Positions 41,425 to 54,521 of a DNA stretch of 64,000 nucleotides are shown in pieces (positions within the stretch are counted from its first letter, which is position 1; each line of letters starts with the position of its first letter). Source of the DNA: Montifringilla adamsi (taxonomy: Eukaryota; Chordata; Aves; Passeriformes; Passeridae); NCBI GenBank assembly GCA_017590115.1, contig JAGGNK010006559.1, positions 7,243,784-7,307,783 on the forward strand, written 5' to 3'. The notes below the pieces were generated by a model. That model was not told the origin of the DNA and searched no databases. It was given only the letters and a program-made list of their open reading frames with translations. A program made the translations under genes and the position numbers.

Positions 41425-41456
<32 letters not shown>
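41425..41456. repeat. Poly-T run (32)
   Basis: Thirty-two T in a row, equal to a poly-A on the minus strand. No retrocopy or polyadenylation signal is seen on the minus-strand upstream side (41457 onward). The CR1 fragment that starts at 41801 is separate from it. Confidence 0.95.
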
Positions 41457-41800
41457 CTGTAATGTGAGTTTCGTAAGATCTAGTTCAGCATTTCCTCTTC
41501 CTTATTCAAATGGTCTTTTCTATGATATAGATCTCTTTTTCTTCATTTCCACACTTTGCTCCATTATTCTCAACTCTCATAATTTCAAGTAATGATACTG
41601 GATTTTAATAATCATGTTTCCTAACACATTGGGAAAACCCTTCTTACTTGTTCTACAAATTTGATGTATTTAGGAGCCTCCACACCCTTTTCTGAGCTTC
41701 AAAGGTAAATTGCAAAGTGTGGCTGATTTCATTCTAGGAAAGAGGGTCAGGTTGCTGCATTGATTCCACTGGGAGTAGATTAAGCTCACAGCCATGCACT

Positions 41801-42030
41801 CATAGAATCATCAAGGCTGGAAGAGACATTTACTATCACCAAGTCCAGCCATTAACCCAACACTACCCCTGTAAAACCCTAAACCACATCACCCAGGGCT
41901 GAATCCAGACACCTCTTAAACACCTGCAGGGATGGTGACTCCACCACCTCACTGGGCAACCTATTTCAGTGCCTGACCGCTCTAAGAAAGCACTTAATCC
42001 CTCCAGTATCTGAAACACGGCTGGACACTT
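41801..42030 (-). mobile_element. CR1 LINE, 3'-end fragment
   Basis: On the minus strand this reads as the 3' end of a chicken-repeat-1 non-LTR retrotransposon. The hallmarks on the + strand are catagaatcatcaaggctgg (the reversed CR1 terminus), caagtccagcc, cctgcagggatggtgactcc, accacctcactgggcaacct and cagtgcctgaccgctct, in the order expected of the reverse complement. It is 5'-truncated, as nearly all CR1 copies are, and has no reverse-transcriptase frame left. The far boundary is blurred: similarity fades after about 41990. CR1 abundance is typical of birds and other sauropsids, so this helps place the organism. Confidence 0.88.
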
Positions 42031-45000
42031 GTTTCATAAGCTAGACACAATGCAGAAAAATGTCTGCCCCTACGAGATTAAACATCAAAAAACTTTGTTA
42101 TAAATACCCAACAGAAGGCAGAAATACCCTTATTTGTGTAAAATAATTGAGTGAGGCATACAGGTGTTTTTCTGTTGTGGATTGTCTTTTGTTTGTTTGA
42201 GTCTCTGTGTATTTCCTTAGAAATACTCAGTCCTTTCAGTAACTTCAAGAAATATCAGCTGGCTTGCTTTTAGTTGTTACTTTCCTCATTATACACCATG
42301 TATAGGAAGAACTACCTACTGTGTATGCAACATGCAGAAATGGAGCTGAGGAGGTGATATTTTCTGAGTTGTCATCATTGGTACAAACTACAGCTATTCT
42401 GTATCCTCTTTCTAAACAAAACCCTTGCTGTCAGCAAAACATCGTGCAAAGGGTCCCCTCCCACAGCGTTGTCATGCTTGTGTCCTACAGCAGAACTGCT
42501 CTTGCTGACAGAGGGCCTCCTCCTTGGGGCTAGGTTTGCCCCCCTGGCTTTAACCTTTAAATGACAGATGAATTAAAATTGGAGTTTGTATCAAGAGCTA
42601 TCTATCACTGATGAATTTAACCACTTTAATGAAAAATACACATATTTTGTGTTATCACAGTGGTGACTGTCTGAGTGCTGAGTTGATGCTGATGACCAGT
42701 CTTACAAGGTAATGCTTGGCAATGCCAGTTCATCTCCCCCATCTCAGAGGTACTTTTCTGCTCACTTGATACTTGTTGCTAGGTTGAGATTTGGTCCTTC
42801 TTGCACAAATTCAGCAAGTGGAATTGTAGGTCACAAAGCAAGACAGGTGGGGAAAAAAACCCTGCGCTCTCAGTGTGCATCCAGCAGATAGTGCTTCTCT
42901 CACCTAGTACTTGGCAGGAGATGTTTTCTGTTCTTGGATCCAACTGAATATCCTTCTCAACAGTCTCAGCTTAAGGTCTCTGAAGAGGATCTTGAATAAA
43001 TTGTACCCTGAAATACACACCTCGCTCAGTTGTTTTTTCCAAGATGACAAAAAGTTATTGAGTTACAAAATTAAGACCCTGTAAGCAAGCAGAGGAATCC
43101 TGGTCATCAGCAGAGAAAGAGTGATATGATCAAGCAACTTTCTTAACTGCTGGAATTTTTCTGTGGATAATGAGTGCAGGTTGCGAGGTGGAAGTAGTGT
43201 ATTTGGATTCTAACAAGCTCTACGGCAGTGACAGAAAATAGCTAGTGGTGAGAGCTGAGGGCCTTTTTTGAAAGGATTGTGAGAGAAGGCATGAACTTAG
43301 AACAATAGCGTTTTAGAATAAGACTGTATAATATAACTTTGAACTATTTATAACATGCACAGAGATAGTGCAGGTACTTGTGTTTAGTGTAATTATGCTT
43401 ATGCAATCAGCTTTTTTAGGAAGATAACCATTTGACTAGTTTATTTTTGGAAATGTACTCCAGGGTGCTAAGATGTGTATCTATATATCTGTCTTTATAT
43501 AATTTTCGGCTTCGGTTCTAAATCTGTTTTCTGTATCTGTCAGGAAATATCCGTCTACCTATAAACTGTATGAGGCTGATTAATGACTGATGGCAGACAA
43601 ATCTACAAATATCAAGCTTTTGGCATCATAACTGAAAATGCCTTGCTTTGTAAGAGGGGGAAGGGGAGAAATTAATTTCCTGTTTAATTTCTACAAGAAA
43701 AAACCCACAGCCTGACCAGATGGAATTTCTTTTGTACTATAAATAAGCAAACCGTTCTTTCTTTTATGGTTTCAGTTTTGATATATTTCTATCTAAACTG
43801 CTCCTTCCACAATTTTCTTTCTCCTGCTGTGTTCAGGGATGTTCCTTCAGATGCTCAGTAGATGATGTGAATAACAGAACAAAGCTCTTCTACACTGATA
43901 AAAATGCATATCAGTATGTATCTGTAAAACTCTAAACATGCTGTGTGGCTACCTGGGGCAGTCCCAATCACTTGAATGTGTGTTCTGGGGATAGTTAGAA
44001 TAAAAGACTCCTTGTCTAGATTTGGTGCTCATCTAGGTAAATGGGTTTATTAACAGTTACAGAAAATATGGACTGCCTAAAAATGTTTGGTTGTGGGTTT
44101 ATGGGAAATGCATTTTTTCCCCTCAAAATATTGCATGTGTATTTCATGTCGTGTCATGATTCACTTTCTCAATTGGGTGTAGTTTGGCAGTATTATTTTT
44201 ATTTATTAATGTTAAAACATTTCTTTCTCATTATATCTTTCATTCCATTCCTTTCCTTAATAATTATAGGTCATGTTTAATGTTAAAACATTGGTCATTT
44301 TCATAGAAATTATGATGCCACAGTGCACTGGCTCTTTTGTAAAACTCTTACTTTGAATCCCTCATGGCACTGAATTTTCGGAGTTGTGCATGGGGATGTC
44401 TTTGACTGTTGGTGTCTGTATGGTATCTATACTAAATTTTAATTGTAGCCAGCTCATTACCACGCTTCTGGTGATAATCAGTATAGTTGTGTTTGAAGCT
44501 GTAAATACAAAAAAAAGTCTAGTTGATTCATCAATGCTGTGCTCGTGTATTCTACTTCCAGCACCTCTCTCTCTTCTGTCACATTTAAAGACCACAGTCA
44601 TTCAGATTCTCAAAGCAAACAAATTTAACTTAAAAACACTTTATAAAAGGATAGAAGTGGGGTAGGGCTATAAAGAGTTCAGCTTCTATAGCTTAAGTCA
44701 CTTTTCTGATCTTTTTTTTGTTCTTCTGATGTAATTAAGCACGGCATGGGTGTTACCTGATGTTGTACTCCTTGCCACAACAGAAAACATTTTAAGGTGA
44801 ACTGCTGAAGAAAATCAATTACACTGGAAAACAAATCCTGCATGACTAACAAAATCTCCTTAGCACCTGTGTGGCTGTTCTTCTCAAGAGGCAAGTTGGG
44901 GTTAATGATGGCAAATTATGGGGTTTTTCTAGTTGTTTCAACAGGTCAGTGTGCAGGTCTTGCTGTATAAGCAGTGAGTGTCCTGGGCCCCCTCAGCTCA

Positions 45001-48000
45001 TGGGCCAGCCCCTGTTCTGGTGTGGCAAATGATAACTGCCCATGGCAGACAGCAGGCAGGAGACAGCAGACTTCCTGGAAAGTGGAAGGACAGACCTTGG
45101 CTGTGTCTTTGTTGCAGCGTCCCCATAGGATCATCCATGTTATAATGAGGAGAAGTATTTAAAATACAGTGTGCCATACTAGGAGGTAAAGCTGGAGATC
45201 CTGGTGGCTGAATGGAGGTTGCAGAGGAGCCTGTCAGTGCTGGTGGTGGAATGTGCACTGGTGGTTCCCTTGGGTCACATGTGGGCAAAATCTCTGTTAG
45301 GTAGGGTGTTTTTCTTGCATTTAATATATGCTGTGGTAAGCAGTGGAAGATATGAGAGAGGACTAACAATCTGTATCTAAAGCTGCTGGATTTTTGAAAA
45401 ATTACAGGTTACTGTTAATAGCAAGATAATTACACTTGTGGAGAATGACACAGTTGTGATCATTCCCCTGAATAAAAAGCCACCTCTGTACTTTCTAAGT
45501 ACAGAGACATGCTGTGATGTCACTGTTGGGCAGTAGTTCTGACTGTGGGGTTTAGAGTTGGACTGCAGTGAGTGAAGAGTGGAGTCTTCATTTGCTTTGA
45601 GGGGGAAAACCTTCATTCAGGCTCCAGACATCCAGAATTTTGCATACATTACTGATCTTTTAAGCATGAGTGCTGTCCCATTGAATTCCAAGGTCTTGTT
45701 GCATTCAGTAGGATTACTTAGATCCTTAAAACTATGCTTATGAGTGAGTCTTAGTAGAATCAAAGTTTTTCTTGCACTGAACTTCTTAGTCCTTCTGTAT
45801 ATCTGAAATATTTAATCACTCTGACATAATAAAGAAAGTGCAGGGAAGCTCAAAACTGCCATGCAGTTAGAATATCTTGCCATTTGTTGGTGTTTATTTT
45901 ATCTACATTTGTTCTACAGTTATTAAAATTCCCTCATACTTTTAGCTTCTGTGAGAAAAATGCTCGCCTTGAAAATGGAATTATTTTTGAGGAAAGGGCC
46001 AGCAGTTTTTCAGTGCACTTTTATTGTGCTCCACATTAATTTTGGTCATCATTTGTCTCCGTCTCTCTGGGTGCCTCCCAGTGAACCCCAGCCAGCCCCG
46101 GGGCGGCAGAATCATTTCTTTCCTGCTGGCATGGGCTGTCCATGTCTTCTCTAGAGGAGCAGAGCTGGCCCGGGACATCCACAAAGGGTGGCGGTGGAGC
46201 CCATCATACAATTTCTCAGTGCTGAGATGGAGAGAAACACAAGCACAAGGCATTAAGAAAGGTTGGAAACATCCCCATTTTCTCACTTCTCTGATTTGGC
46301 TTTTGTCCACATGATGTTTTGACACCAAATCTGCTCAGAAGTGCATTGCAGTGCTTGAATTTAGGTCAGAGCAGCCCCAAATCCAACATGTAACCAATAA
46401 ATGAAGATATATGTCCTAAAGATGTGTTGTTGTTTATTACTTACATGTCTTGATTTGTTGTAGGGTTTTCAAGGTATTAGAAATACTTTTAACAATACTG
46501 AAATTTAGAAATCATAGTCAAAAACATTTCATTTAAATATGAGTATTATTTGTTTTCACTTTTTGAATGAGTTGCATTGAGACCTTCTCAAAAAACCATC
46601 TTGCAAAACGGATGAAGTATCAGTGTCTGCTGAGGTAATAAATGGCTTTTGCTTTCAAAATATTACAGTTATGTTGTAAACCTGTACTTTTTGAATTTAC
46701 TTAAAATTTTTGTCAAGGCACCCCCAAACAAAGTAATGCCCTACAAAGCAAAGTTATTATTTTTCTGAAGGAAGTGCTCTGACATCTAATGCATGATACC
46801 CCATTGCAGTACAGATATTTGTTAAGAGCAGGAGATCAGTATTTGTCGTGCTGGTGTTAGGACTGGATTATGTGTAATCTAATTAAGGAGGTTACTAACA
46901 ATTTTGAGGGGATTATAAGATTGGCAATTATCTGTGTGTTTATTTGATTAAAATAAATGCTTGCAGATTTAGCTGCCATACCTGTGCTCTGGTATTTGGG
47001 ATCAGAAATCACGTTTGATTGGAAGTAGAAGACACAAACAACAACAAAACTTTGTGGTTTAATTCTGTTTCTCTGATGATTTCAATACAATGTCTACTCC
47101 CTAATTAATTTTTACTGAGTAACAATGGACTTTATTATTAAAAGCCCTTTTGAAGAAAGGTTTTTGTTAGGGCAGGGAAGACCATTTTTAAAAATAATAT
47201 ACAGTCAATCTAAAAATTCATTTTTTAGGTACGGGGCAAAGACAGTTATTCAGTAGGATATGCCTTTGCTCAGGGCTGAGGCTTTGTCTGTAACTTTGCG
47301 GTTTAGGTCTGGTATCACTTAATGAAGCTTCCCAGATTTCTTGTTTGAAAAATGTTCAACTGTGTGTGATTGAGAGTTTAATCTCATTGTGGAGCTGAGA
47401 TCCCAGAGGATTAAGATTTTTCTTCTTCTTCTTCCTTACACTCCACTTTGGATCCGTCCGTGTCCACTTCTTGAGGGCACCCAACTCTTCTGAGCCTGAA
47501 GAACTTTTTTATTAAAAGTTTGGTTGTATTCAAACTTCCTGTGAAAGCAGTTCAGATTCTTAGAGGTCATCACAAGAGTCGTTCCTGCCCTCAGGATGAG
47601 TGCTGGGCACGCTCCTTCTCAGAGCATATCCAGCATCTGAGCCACAATGTTGTACACACAGTTTGATGAGGAAAAGGAAACCTGTTAGGGAATTTGTTGC
47701 TTTAGGCATCCTTGTTTTTAAAATGAGAAAGAAAAAGAAAAAGTATAAAAAGGCATCTAGTTTTCTCCCTGAAAATACAAAACTTGCACCTGCCCTCAGA
47801 GCCTGACCGCAGGGTGACTTGCCTATGTATGTAGGTAGCTATAAATCATTGCATAAACACAAGTGATAGTTCCATATTTAGAGAACAAATGATTCCTGGT
47901 TTCCATTTCCACAGGTTACATTAAAGCTGGAAATGGTATTTTTAATCTTCTCTTTAAAAGAAAAAAAAGAGAGAACAGACAACATTTTGAGATCTGAACT

Positions 48001-51000
48001 GACATGTAGCTTTGGGTTTCTGACATTTATGCCTAATTTGTGTATTCCTTTTCAACCTTCTCCAGCTGCTACTGCATAAATCTTCCACGTTTTTTCCACT
48101 AACTGTGTGGATGGAGAAGACAAATTAGGAAGTTCAGCTTCTTTCTCAGTGCCTGTTTTTAGGAGTTTTAAAAGTGGTCCAGGATTCAAAACTGGCCTCG
48201 GTGGATTTTTTTCAATAAGGTAGCTTTTATCAAGTTTCTGCCCTTTGTTGTAGATGTGAACATGGTCCAAAGCAATAGCTCCTAGGAAGTGGCAGGGTGA
48301 CTTTTCAGCTGTAAAGGCCAAAGTTGTTCTCATAGTAGCACTATCATGCCCTCAGCAGTAGTGATGTTGGCCACGCTCCTGCAAGGAGCTGCAGCTGCCA
48401 GGCTCCCAGGTGGCTCCCTGCAGATCCTCAGGCTGGCTGGGCCATGCTGCTATGTTGCAGCGCCAGCACAGCATGTCCAGTGCTGCTCAACCCTCTCCTT
48501 CCCCAGTTCTCCCACCTCTGGCCATAGATGGTGGCAACCAGCATCTCAGTGTGGAAGCCATGCCAGGAGCAGCAAGGATTGTCCATGGTGCCATATTCTC
48601 TGTTAGCCAAAAGCCAAGATCCCTTTGCTCCCTTAGCTTTTCATAAACCAGACCCAAGAAATGACAACTACCTGTTGGGTACAGGGTAGAGAGATTATAA
48701 CAGAAGCGTAACCTAATCTTTAAAGTAACTTGAAGCAGGACATAATCAGGTTGTTGCATAATTATTTTCCTCATTCGTCAAACTCATTGTATGTTGTTTT
48801 AATAGTTGAAATGCACAGTGCACTGTAAAAGTCAAGGAAAATTGATGAGACTAAAGAAACAGGGAGTGCAGTATTAGGAATGCTTTTCACAAAGTGCTCT
48901 ATTAATAGTAAGCAGCTGTTAATGGGACTTCCTCTCAAATGTACAGTTAGCAGGGTTGTAGGGCTAGTTTTTTACACTGAGTTTTATAACCATTGTTTGA
49001 GTAGTTTATAACTGTTAAATGGAATTAGGCCAATTATTAGCAAGTTGGATATAGTCACTGCATTCTTCTCCTTCCATTTTTGTAGTAACAATTCATCTTC
49101 TTGCTTTAGCTCCATGCCTTCCTCCAGCTACCCAAGGTAATCACTCAGCCAAGCTGTAGGTGGTGTGACCAGTTGCTTGAACACATTCAGTGGTTAAATA
49201 TATTCTGTTCTAAAATGGGCAGGATAATGGTGATTTAATGAAAACATCTCAGCAGCAGCATTTGTAAAGATACAGAAATCTTTTTATGATTCTAATGGTT
49301 AGCATTTTTATCTGTACTGTTAGACCTCTGCTTGATGTTATTACTTTCACCTGGTAATTTCTAAGGCAGATGATCATATACAGATATTTACCTGGTACTG
49401 TTTTTCATTAATAGCTCTGGAGTGTGTTGTGCATGGGAATAAGAAGGATAACCTGTCTGCTCTAGACTACAGTTAGGGAAGCCTTAATGAATTCTGGTGC
49501 CTGGCATGAGCAGGTTTGGGAAGAACAAGGTTTGAGTCCTTCCCATTGAAGGCGAACAGTTGGCGTGTCGCTGTGCTTTGCTAAAGGGAAGGCAACAGGT
49601 CTACCTCTCAGTAGGGGGTGAAGTGGTTCTGCTGGGTGTTTGGGGGTTAAATGCTCAGGAACTGCTGGAAGGATGTCAGTTCTCATCATCCTTCTGTCCT
49701 TTAACTCCTGAGCCATTGATTTTTGCCCTGTTGTGTAAGTTTTATTGCCTTGAATGTTGAAAAGGTAATATCCTATGTCAGTAACTGAGAAGAAGCTGGT
49801 GACCCACACAGCAGCCCTGCACACATCAAAGGAGTTGTGTCCAGCATGACCCTTACCTTTAGTGAAACATGTCCTTCACACAAGGTGAAGTTATGAGAGT
49901 GCACTGTTAAAGCTGGGACAAGGATTAAGGAGTTCAGAACAGAAGTGATCTGTCACCACACTTCATAAACTGCAGTAAGGTAAAAGAAATGGTACCAGGT
50001 GCTCTGCAAGGTCAGCATTAAGAGTTTCTTTTTTCCATTGTGCAGGAAGCTGGTTGCCTTCCTGACTTTTCCATAGAAATATTTTTCTGTTTCCTTAGTT
50101 TGCACTGATGGCATACTTCAGGTTTTACATGCAGTCCCAGAAAGCTTCTTTGGTAGGATGGTTGTTAGGTGCCCTCATATTCCTTGAATGGGTGTTACCT
50201 GTAGAAACTCCAGATGCTGTCTATGTCTTGGAGCCTCCAAGACATTCTCATGAGGGCTGATCCTGTGATTCAAATGTTAATCCTTGATGCTACTGCTGTT
50301 CTCCTGTTCAACTCCAGCCATGTCAATTCTCCCGGCCATGTCAATCCCTGACAAGCATGATAGGTGAAAGCAAACAGATACACTCTTGTTTTGCTCAGGA
50401 TTCTAACATGCTGTTCCTTTCATTTACATGTCAGCAAAAATGCACAGGTCTGAAAACAGTAAGAAACATGCATGTGTGCTTTTTCTGGCCAGGAGCGTTT
50501 GCCACCCTAAAGATTTCACTTTTCTTCATCTGGGTTTTCAAGAGAGTATTAGCATCCTCTTTTTGGAATCATCTGGCTTGATTTTAGGCCTGAGAACTTC
50601 TGGCAGCAAGTTCTCTTGCACTGAGTTTGGACTGGTGCCACAGGTAAACACAAACTTCTCGTGACTTCCTCTTCAGTCTGTTTCTTTTTTACCTTTGTTT
50701 CTCCCATTGGGGATTTTCTGCTTTCTCTTTTGTAGAAACCTCCAGTCAAACTGGTTTTTCCTTTTTGGCAGTCACCATAAGAGATTTATTATTCCAAACC
50801 ACTTCCACCAGAGTAAGGGATCTTCAATTTCCAACAACCATTGCTGTTTCTAACCTGGATTTGGCATTCTTCAGGTTTCACAGTACTTGATGAATTTGTG
50901 TACACTGAAGATATCCACAGTGCAACCATTTTTTGAAAACAAAACCATCAACCAGAAAGTGTAAGTTGCACTGAAATGATTTTCCATTATGAGAGCAAGA

Positions 51001-53269
51001 TAAACTTGAAAGCAACAGGTGAAGCTCTATTTGCAACATCCAGTGAAAATACGTTTTGTTAACTTTTGACATCCCCTTACAATGCTATGGTATGTATCTG
51101 GTAAACATGCTTGTAAACCTGATGCATGTTATAGCTTTGAGTATTATCAAGGCTTTTTCCCACAGCTCAACTTTCCTGAACATAAAAGTCCAAGTTCCTT
51201 TTGAAGAGTTCACCAGAAGAGGTGGAGGTGAGGTCTTCTATGCACTTTAGTTAGTGGGACGTAAACCCAAAGTTTTGATCTGTTATTCTGTCAAAAGGCC
51301 CATTTTGCAGGTCCTGATAGGACAGCTTCAATCTGCCCACGTGTCTCATCTAATGTTTCAGGTTTTCTCAGCTTCCCTTCCAGCACCAGTCTGTGTAGTT
51401 GCTGGAAGATGTTAAACAGCTGTTTCAAACAGTGGATAAAGAGATCCTAATCTGCCATACATGAGCTCACAAAGCAGTCAGGATCCAGATCTCTCTGATA
51501 TCACTATATTAGCTTTCTGTTTTCAGGTTTTTATCTTTGGGTCCTCTATTCAAAATTGCACTTATGACTGCAGAATGTGCTCTGTGTAGCCTTTACATTG
51601 CAGAACTCAAACCTGTGTCTGTATAAGCACTCCATGGTTGTATCAATATGCACATAACGATTGTCTGCCTAGGATTATTCACTCACAAGGAAGAAGATGC
51701 ACTGAATTTAGTGGATTCAAGCTGGTCAGAAGGAGGGTCTGCATGTGCCAGTCTAAGCTTCAGATTTTATCAGTGCTTCATTCTTAGTCTGTGTTTGCAG
51801 TGGCTCCACCACTAGCACCCCTGGGAATAAAACGTCTGAACACTTGCAGCAGAAAAATAATGTCCCTTTTAAACTAAGTAAATAAATTACCTTTCTTCTT
51901 TTTTCTCTCTTTGCCTGTCATCTTCCCTGTTCTCTGAGATCCCATGTGGCAGAAGTTGCAGTTCTGCTGGAGCCTGTTAACCTTTCTGTGTGAATGACAG
52001 TTTTCCAGATTTAAGTCTTAGTCAGTGTTTATGTTAAGAAGAGGGTTAATGATGATCCCCATAGGCCTCTCGCTCGGAAAGCAAAAACATCTGCTAAGCC
52101 AAGAAGTGGTTAGTTTGCTAAATTTAGAAGGAAGAAATGCATTTCCCAAAATTTGCACTGCTTCTTAACAAATTTAGGGAGCCAGTGGGGGCAAGCAGTT
52201 ATGGAAGTCATACTGTTTATTCATTTTTTAGTTCAGTTCATGTATTTTCAGTTAAAAGTGAGATTGTTCTTCTTAAACAGAAGGAGGGTATTACTCATAT
52301 ATCTGAAACATTTAATGCAATTGAACTCTTTGTGCATTTGTTTAGGTTAATAGCTGGACACATACCAAAGCCTGTGAAGCTTAAAGGTGTTCTGCTGTAC
52401 ATACTTAGCATTGGAGAAAGTGAGTTTTAAATGGACGTCTGCTTGGAAGCTCCCTTACCCAAACCCATAGACCAGGAGAACTACAGGTTTTGGCCATTTT
52501 TTTATCTCCTTACCAAATGTACCCCCAGATGCCACCAGCAGTCTGGCTCCTTGCAGGAGAAGGTCGCTCAATGAATGGTGTATGAGCCCTTGGTCATACA
52601 GCCATCATCATCTGTCTTTGCTTTTAGTGTCTTGGCCAAAGCTGCCATCAGTAGATAGGGTTCAAATTGGACTTCTCCTGCTGGTGTGATGGCAAGGGAA
52701 CATTGATTGTTGGTACCAGCAAGGCCTCTCATTACAGCGGTGCTCTTGATGACTTCATGGTGGCTGGAGCCACAGCTGCCAGCAGCAGTGGCAGTGACAA
52801 AACGGGACGGGTTACACGCTCCCAGTCATGCTTGTGCAGCAAACTTGGGTGTCCAGGAGAGGTCACCATCGGTGGCCTGAGACCCTCCCAGTCTTGTTGC
52901 TCCTCTCCCTCTGGAGCAAGCATAGTGGCTGGTGATGCTATAGGGAAACGCACATGGCTTTGCTGAAGGCTGTACAATCCTCTCACTTGTCTGCAGTCCC
53001 CAGCAGGCTGGTGGTGACCCGGCTCCAGCCGCTGCATCCCCCTGGCCGAGCAGAGGGCTGGGCAGATGCTTTGAACCACAGATCCTCACGCTTCCCTGGG
53101 CAGAAAAGGAGCTGGCGGTTTTCAGGCATGACTGTACTTTGCTCTCCCTCCTGTTTAACCTTTTCATCTCCTGACACAGCAGGCTCTCCTTGCTGGCGAG
53201 CTGGGAGGTGCGGATGAGTGAAGGTGCCTTTCTGTGGATAAATCCCACCGGTTTTGGTCATCCCCTTTG

Positions 53270-53760
53270 CCAACCCCAGGCAGCGCAGTATGAGCTCGGC
53301 TGGGAGGCTGGCGGGCCGTGGGTAAGCACGGGAGTGAAAACTGAAAAGGGGGGTGAGCAAGGTAAATTCAGGAGATCTTTGCTAAATTCATGTTTTACCT
53401 GTGTTAGAGCAAAAACCTCACGGCGAGACCCAGCAGAGCCTCACTCCGCCTGCGGACACGCTCCGGGGAAGGGGTGGGTAGGGAAGTGAAGGAAAAGGAA
53501 AGGAAAGGAGCGGGAGCCGGGCAGAGAGCGCCCCCTCCCGGCTGTCACCGCCCGTGTCACCGCCCGTGTCACCGCGGCTGGAGGGATGCGGGGAGCGGGA
53601 TCGCGGTGAAACAGAGCCTTCCTACAGCCCACGGGGCACGGAGCAGGTGCCGAAGCCGTGTGACAAGCATATCACCCATCCGTGGGTTCCCAGCCCCGCT
53701 GGAGGCGGCGCTCTGCTCCAGCAGCATCTTCAGTACTCGCGTGTCTGTGTTGGCTGTTTT
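53270..53760. promoter_or_regulatory. Intronic CpG island
   Basis: About 30 CpG dinucleotides can be counted by eye between 53401 and 53750, in a GC-rich stretch with GC boxes such as ggggaaggggtggg and a ccgcccg triplet repeat. The rest of the window is strongly CpG-depleted. CpG islands of this density usually mark promoters that stay unmethylated in the germ line. It lies 5.2 kb upstream of the second visible exon. A good donor-like site, tgg|gtaagc, occurs at 53321/53322. Transcription direction is unknown and no TATA box was seen. It may be an internal GNAL promoter, the promoter of a non-coding transcript, or a relic. Confidence 0.65.
53543..53578. repeat. 12-bp triplicate within the CpG island
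   Basis: Three tandem units that begin tgtcaccgc, at 53543-53554, 53555-53566 and 53567-53578. The first two are identical (tgtcaccgcccg) and the third differs near its end. Each unit carries two CpGs. Confidence 0.92.
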
Positions 53761-54504
53761 GTTCCATAACAGCGGCAACTGGTGGTTCAGAACTGGGGCA
53801 CAGCACCCGTGAGCCAGGGTGGATCCCAAATAGGTCTGGCTCTCCCTCTTCCCTCTGCCCTGCTGTGCCCTCTCACGAATGCTGGCTCCTGGTGGGAAGT
53901 GGCTGCAGAGTGGGGTGGAGGGAGAGAAGGGGAGTGCTCCTCTAGCACCTGGAAGCTGTATTTCAAATATAGTGATAATTTAAATTCGGCAGGAAAATCG
54001 TTAGCCACTAAATTTTGCCAAGCTTTCTGAGGGATTTCTGCTGATATTTTCAGCAAATGACTTGGGAAAATGAATCCTTTAGGAGTTATAATATTACTGG
54101 AGGCTGTTTTCATTATGTATTTCTCAGTTATCTAGAAATACGTCAGGATAGTGTTAGTTTGCTTGAAGCCCAACCTTAGAGCCTAAGGTATTCAGGTATT
54201 CTCAAAAACAAAAATCTGCAGTTTCCTGTTTCAAATGTTGCTGGAAAAATTAATGGATTGTAATGGCTAAGCTGATTTTTATATATATGGGGGGGGGAAG
54301 GGAGGAAAAAGTGCAATATTGATGTTGGCCCTGAGAACTGCAGCAGAAAATAAAAAGGAAAAAAAAAAAAAAGTCTTTTCCATTTCACCTCCCTAGAGAC
54401 TTGGGGTGTGTGTTTTTCTTGTGAAGTATCTGCCTCACCTGTGACTTTATATCCAAGGAGAGTGGAATTAAAAGTCCTAGTGCTGGATGGTTCCATATAC
54501 ATGC

Positions 54505-54521
54505 ATATATATATATATATT
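54505..54521. repeat. AT dinucleotide tract
   Basis: Eight AT units; a small microsatellite in intron 5. Confidence 0.85.

Noticed and set aside
52568..52830. Minus-strand frame of about 85 codons ending in a stop at 52568, with protein-like composition, plus a 99-codon + strand frame over the same bases
   Set aside because: Open frames on both strands of a GC-rich block are expected. I recognised no family in either, so I do not call a gene or retrocopy; a blastx search would settle it.
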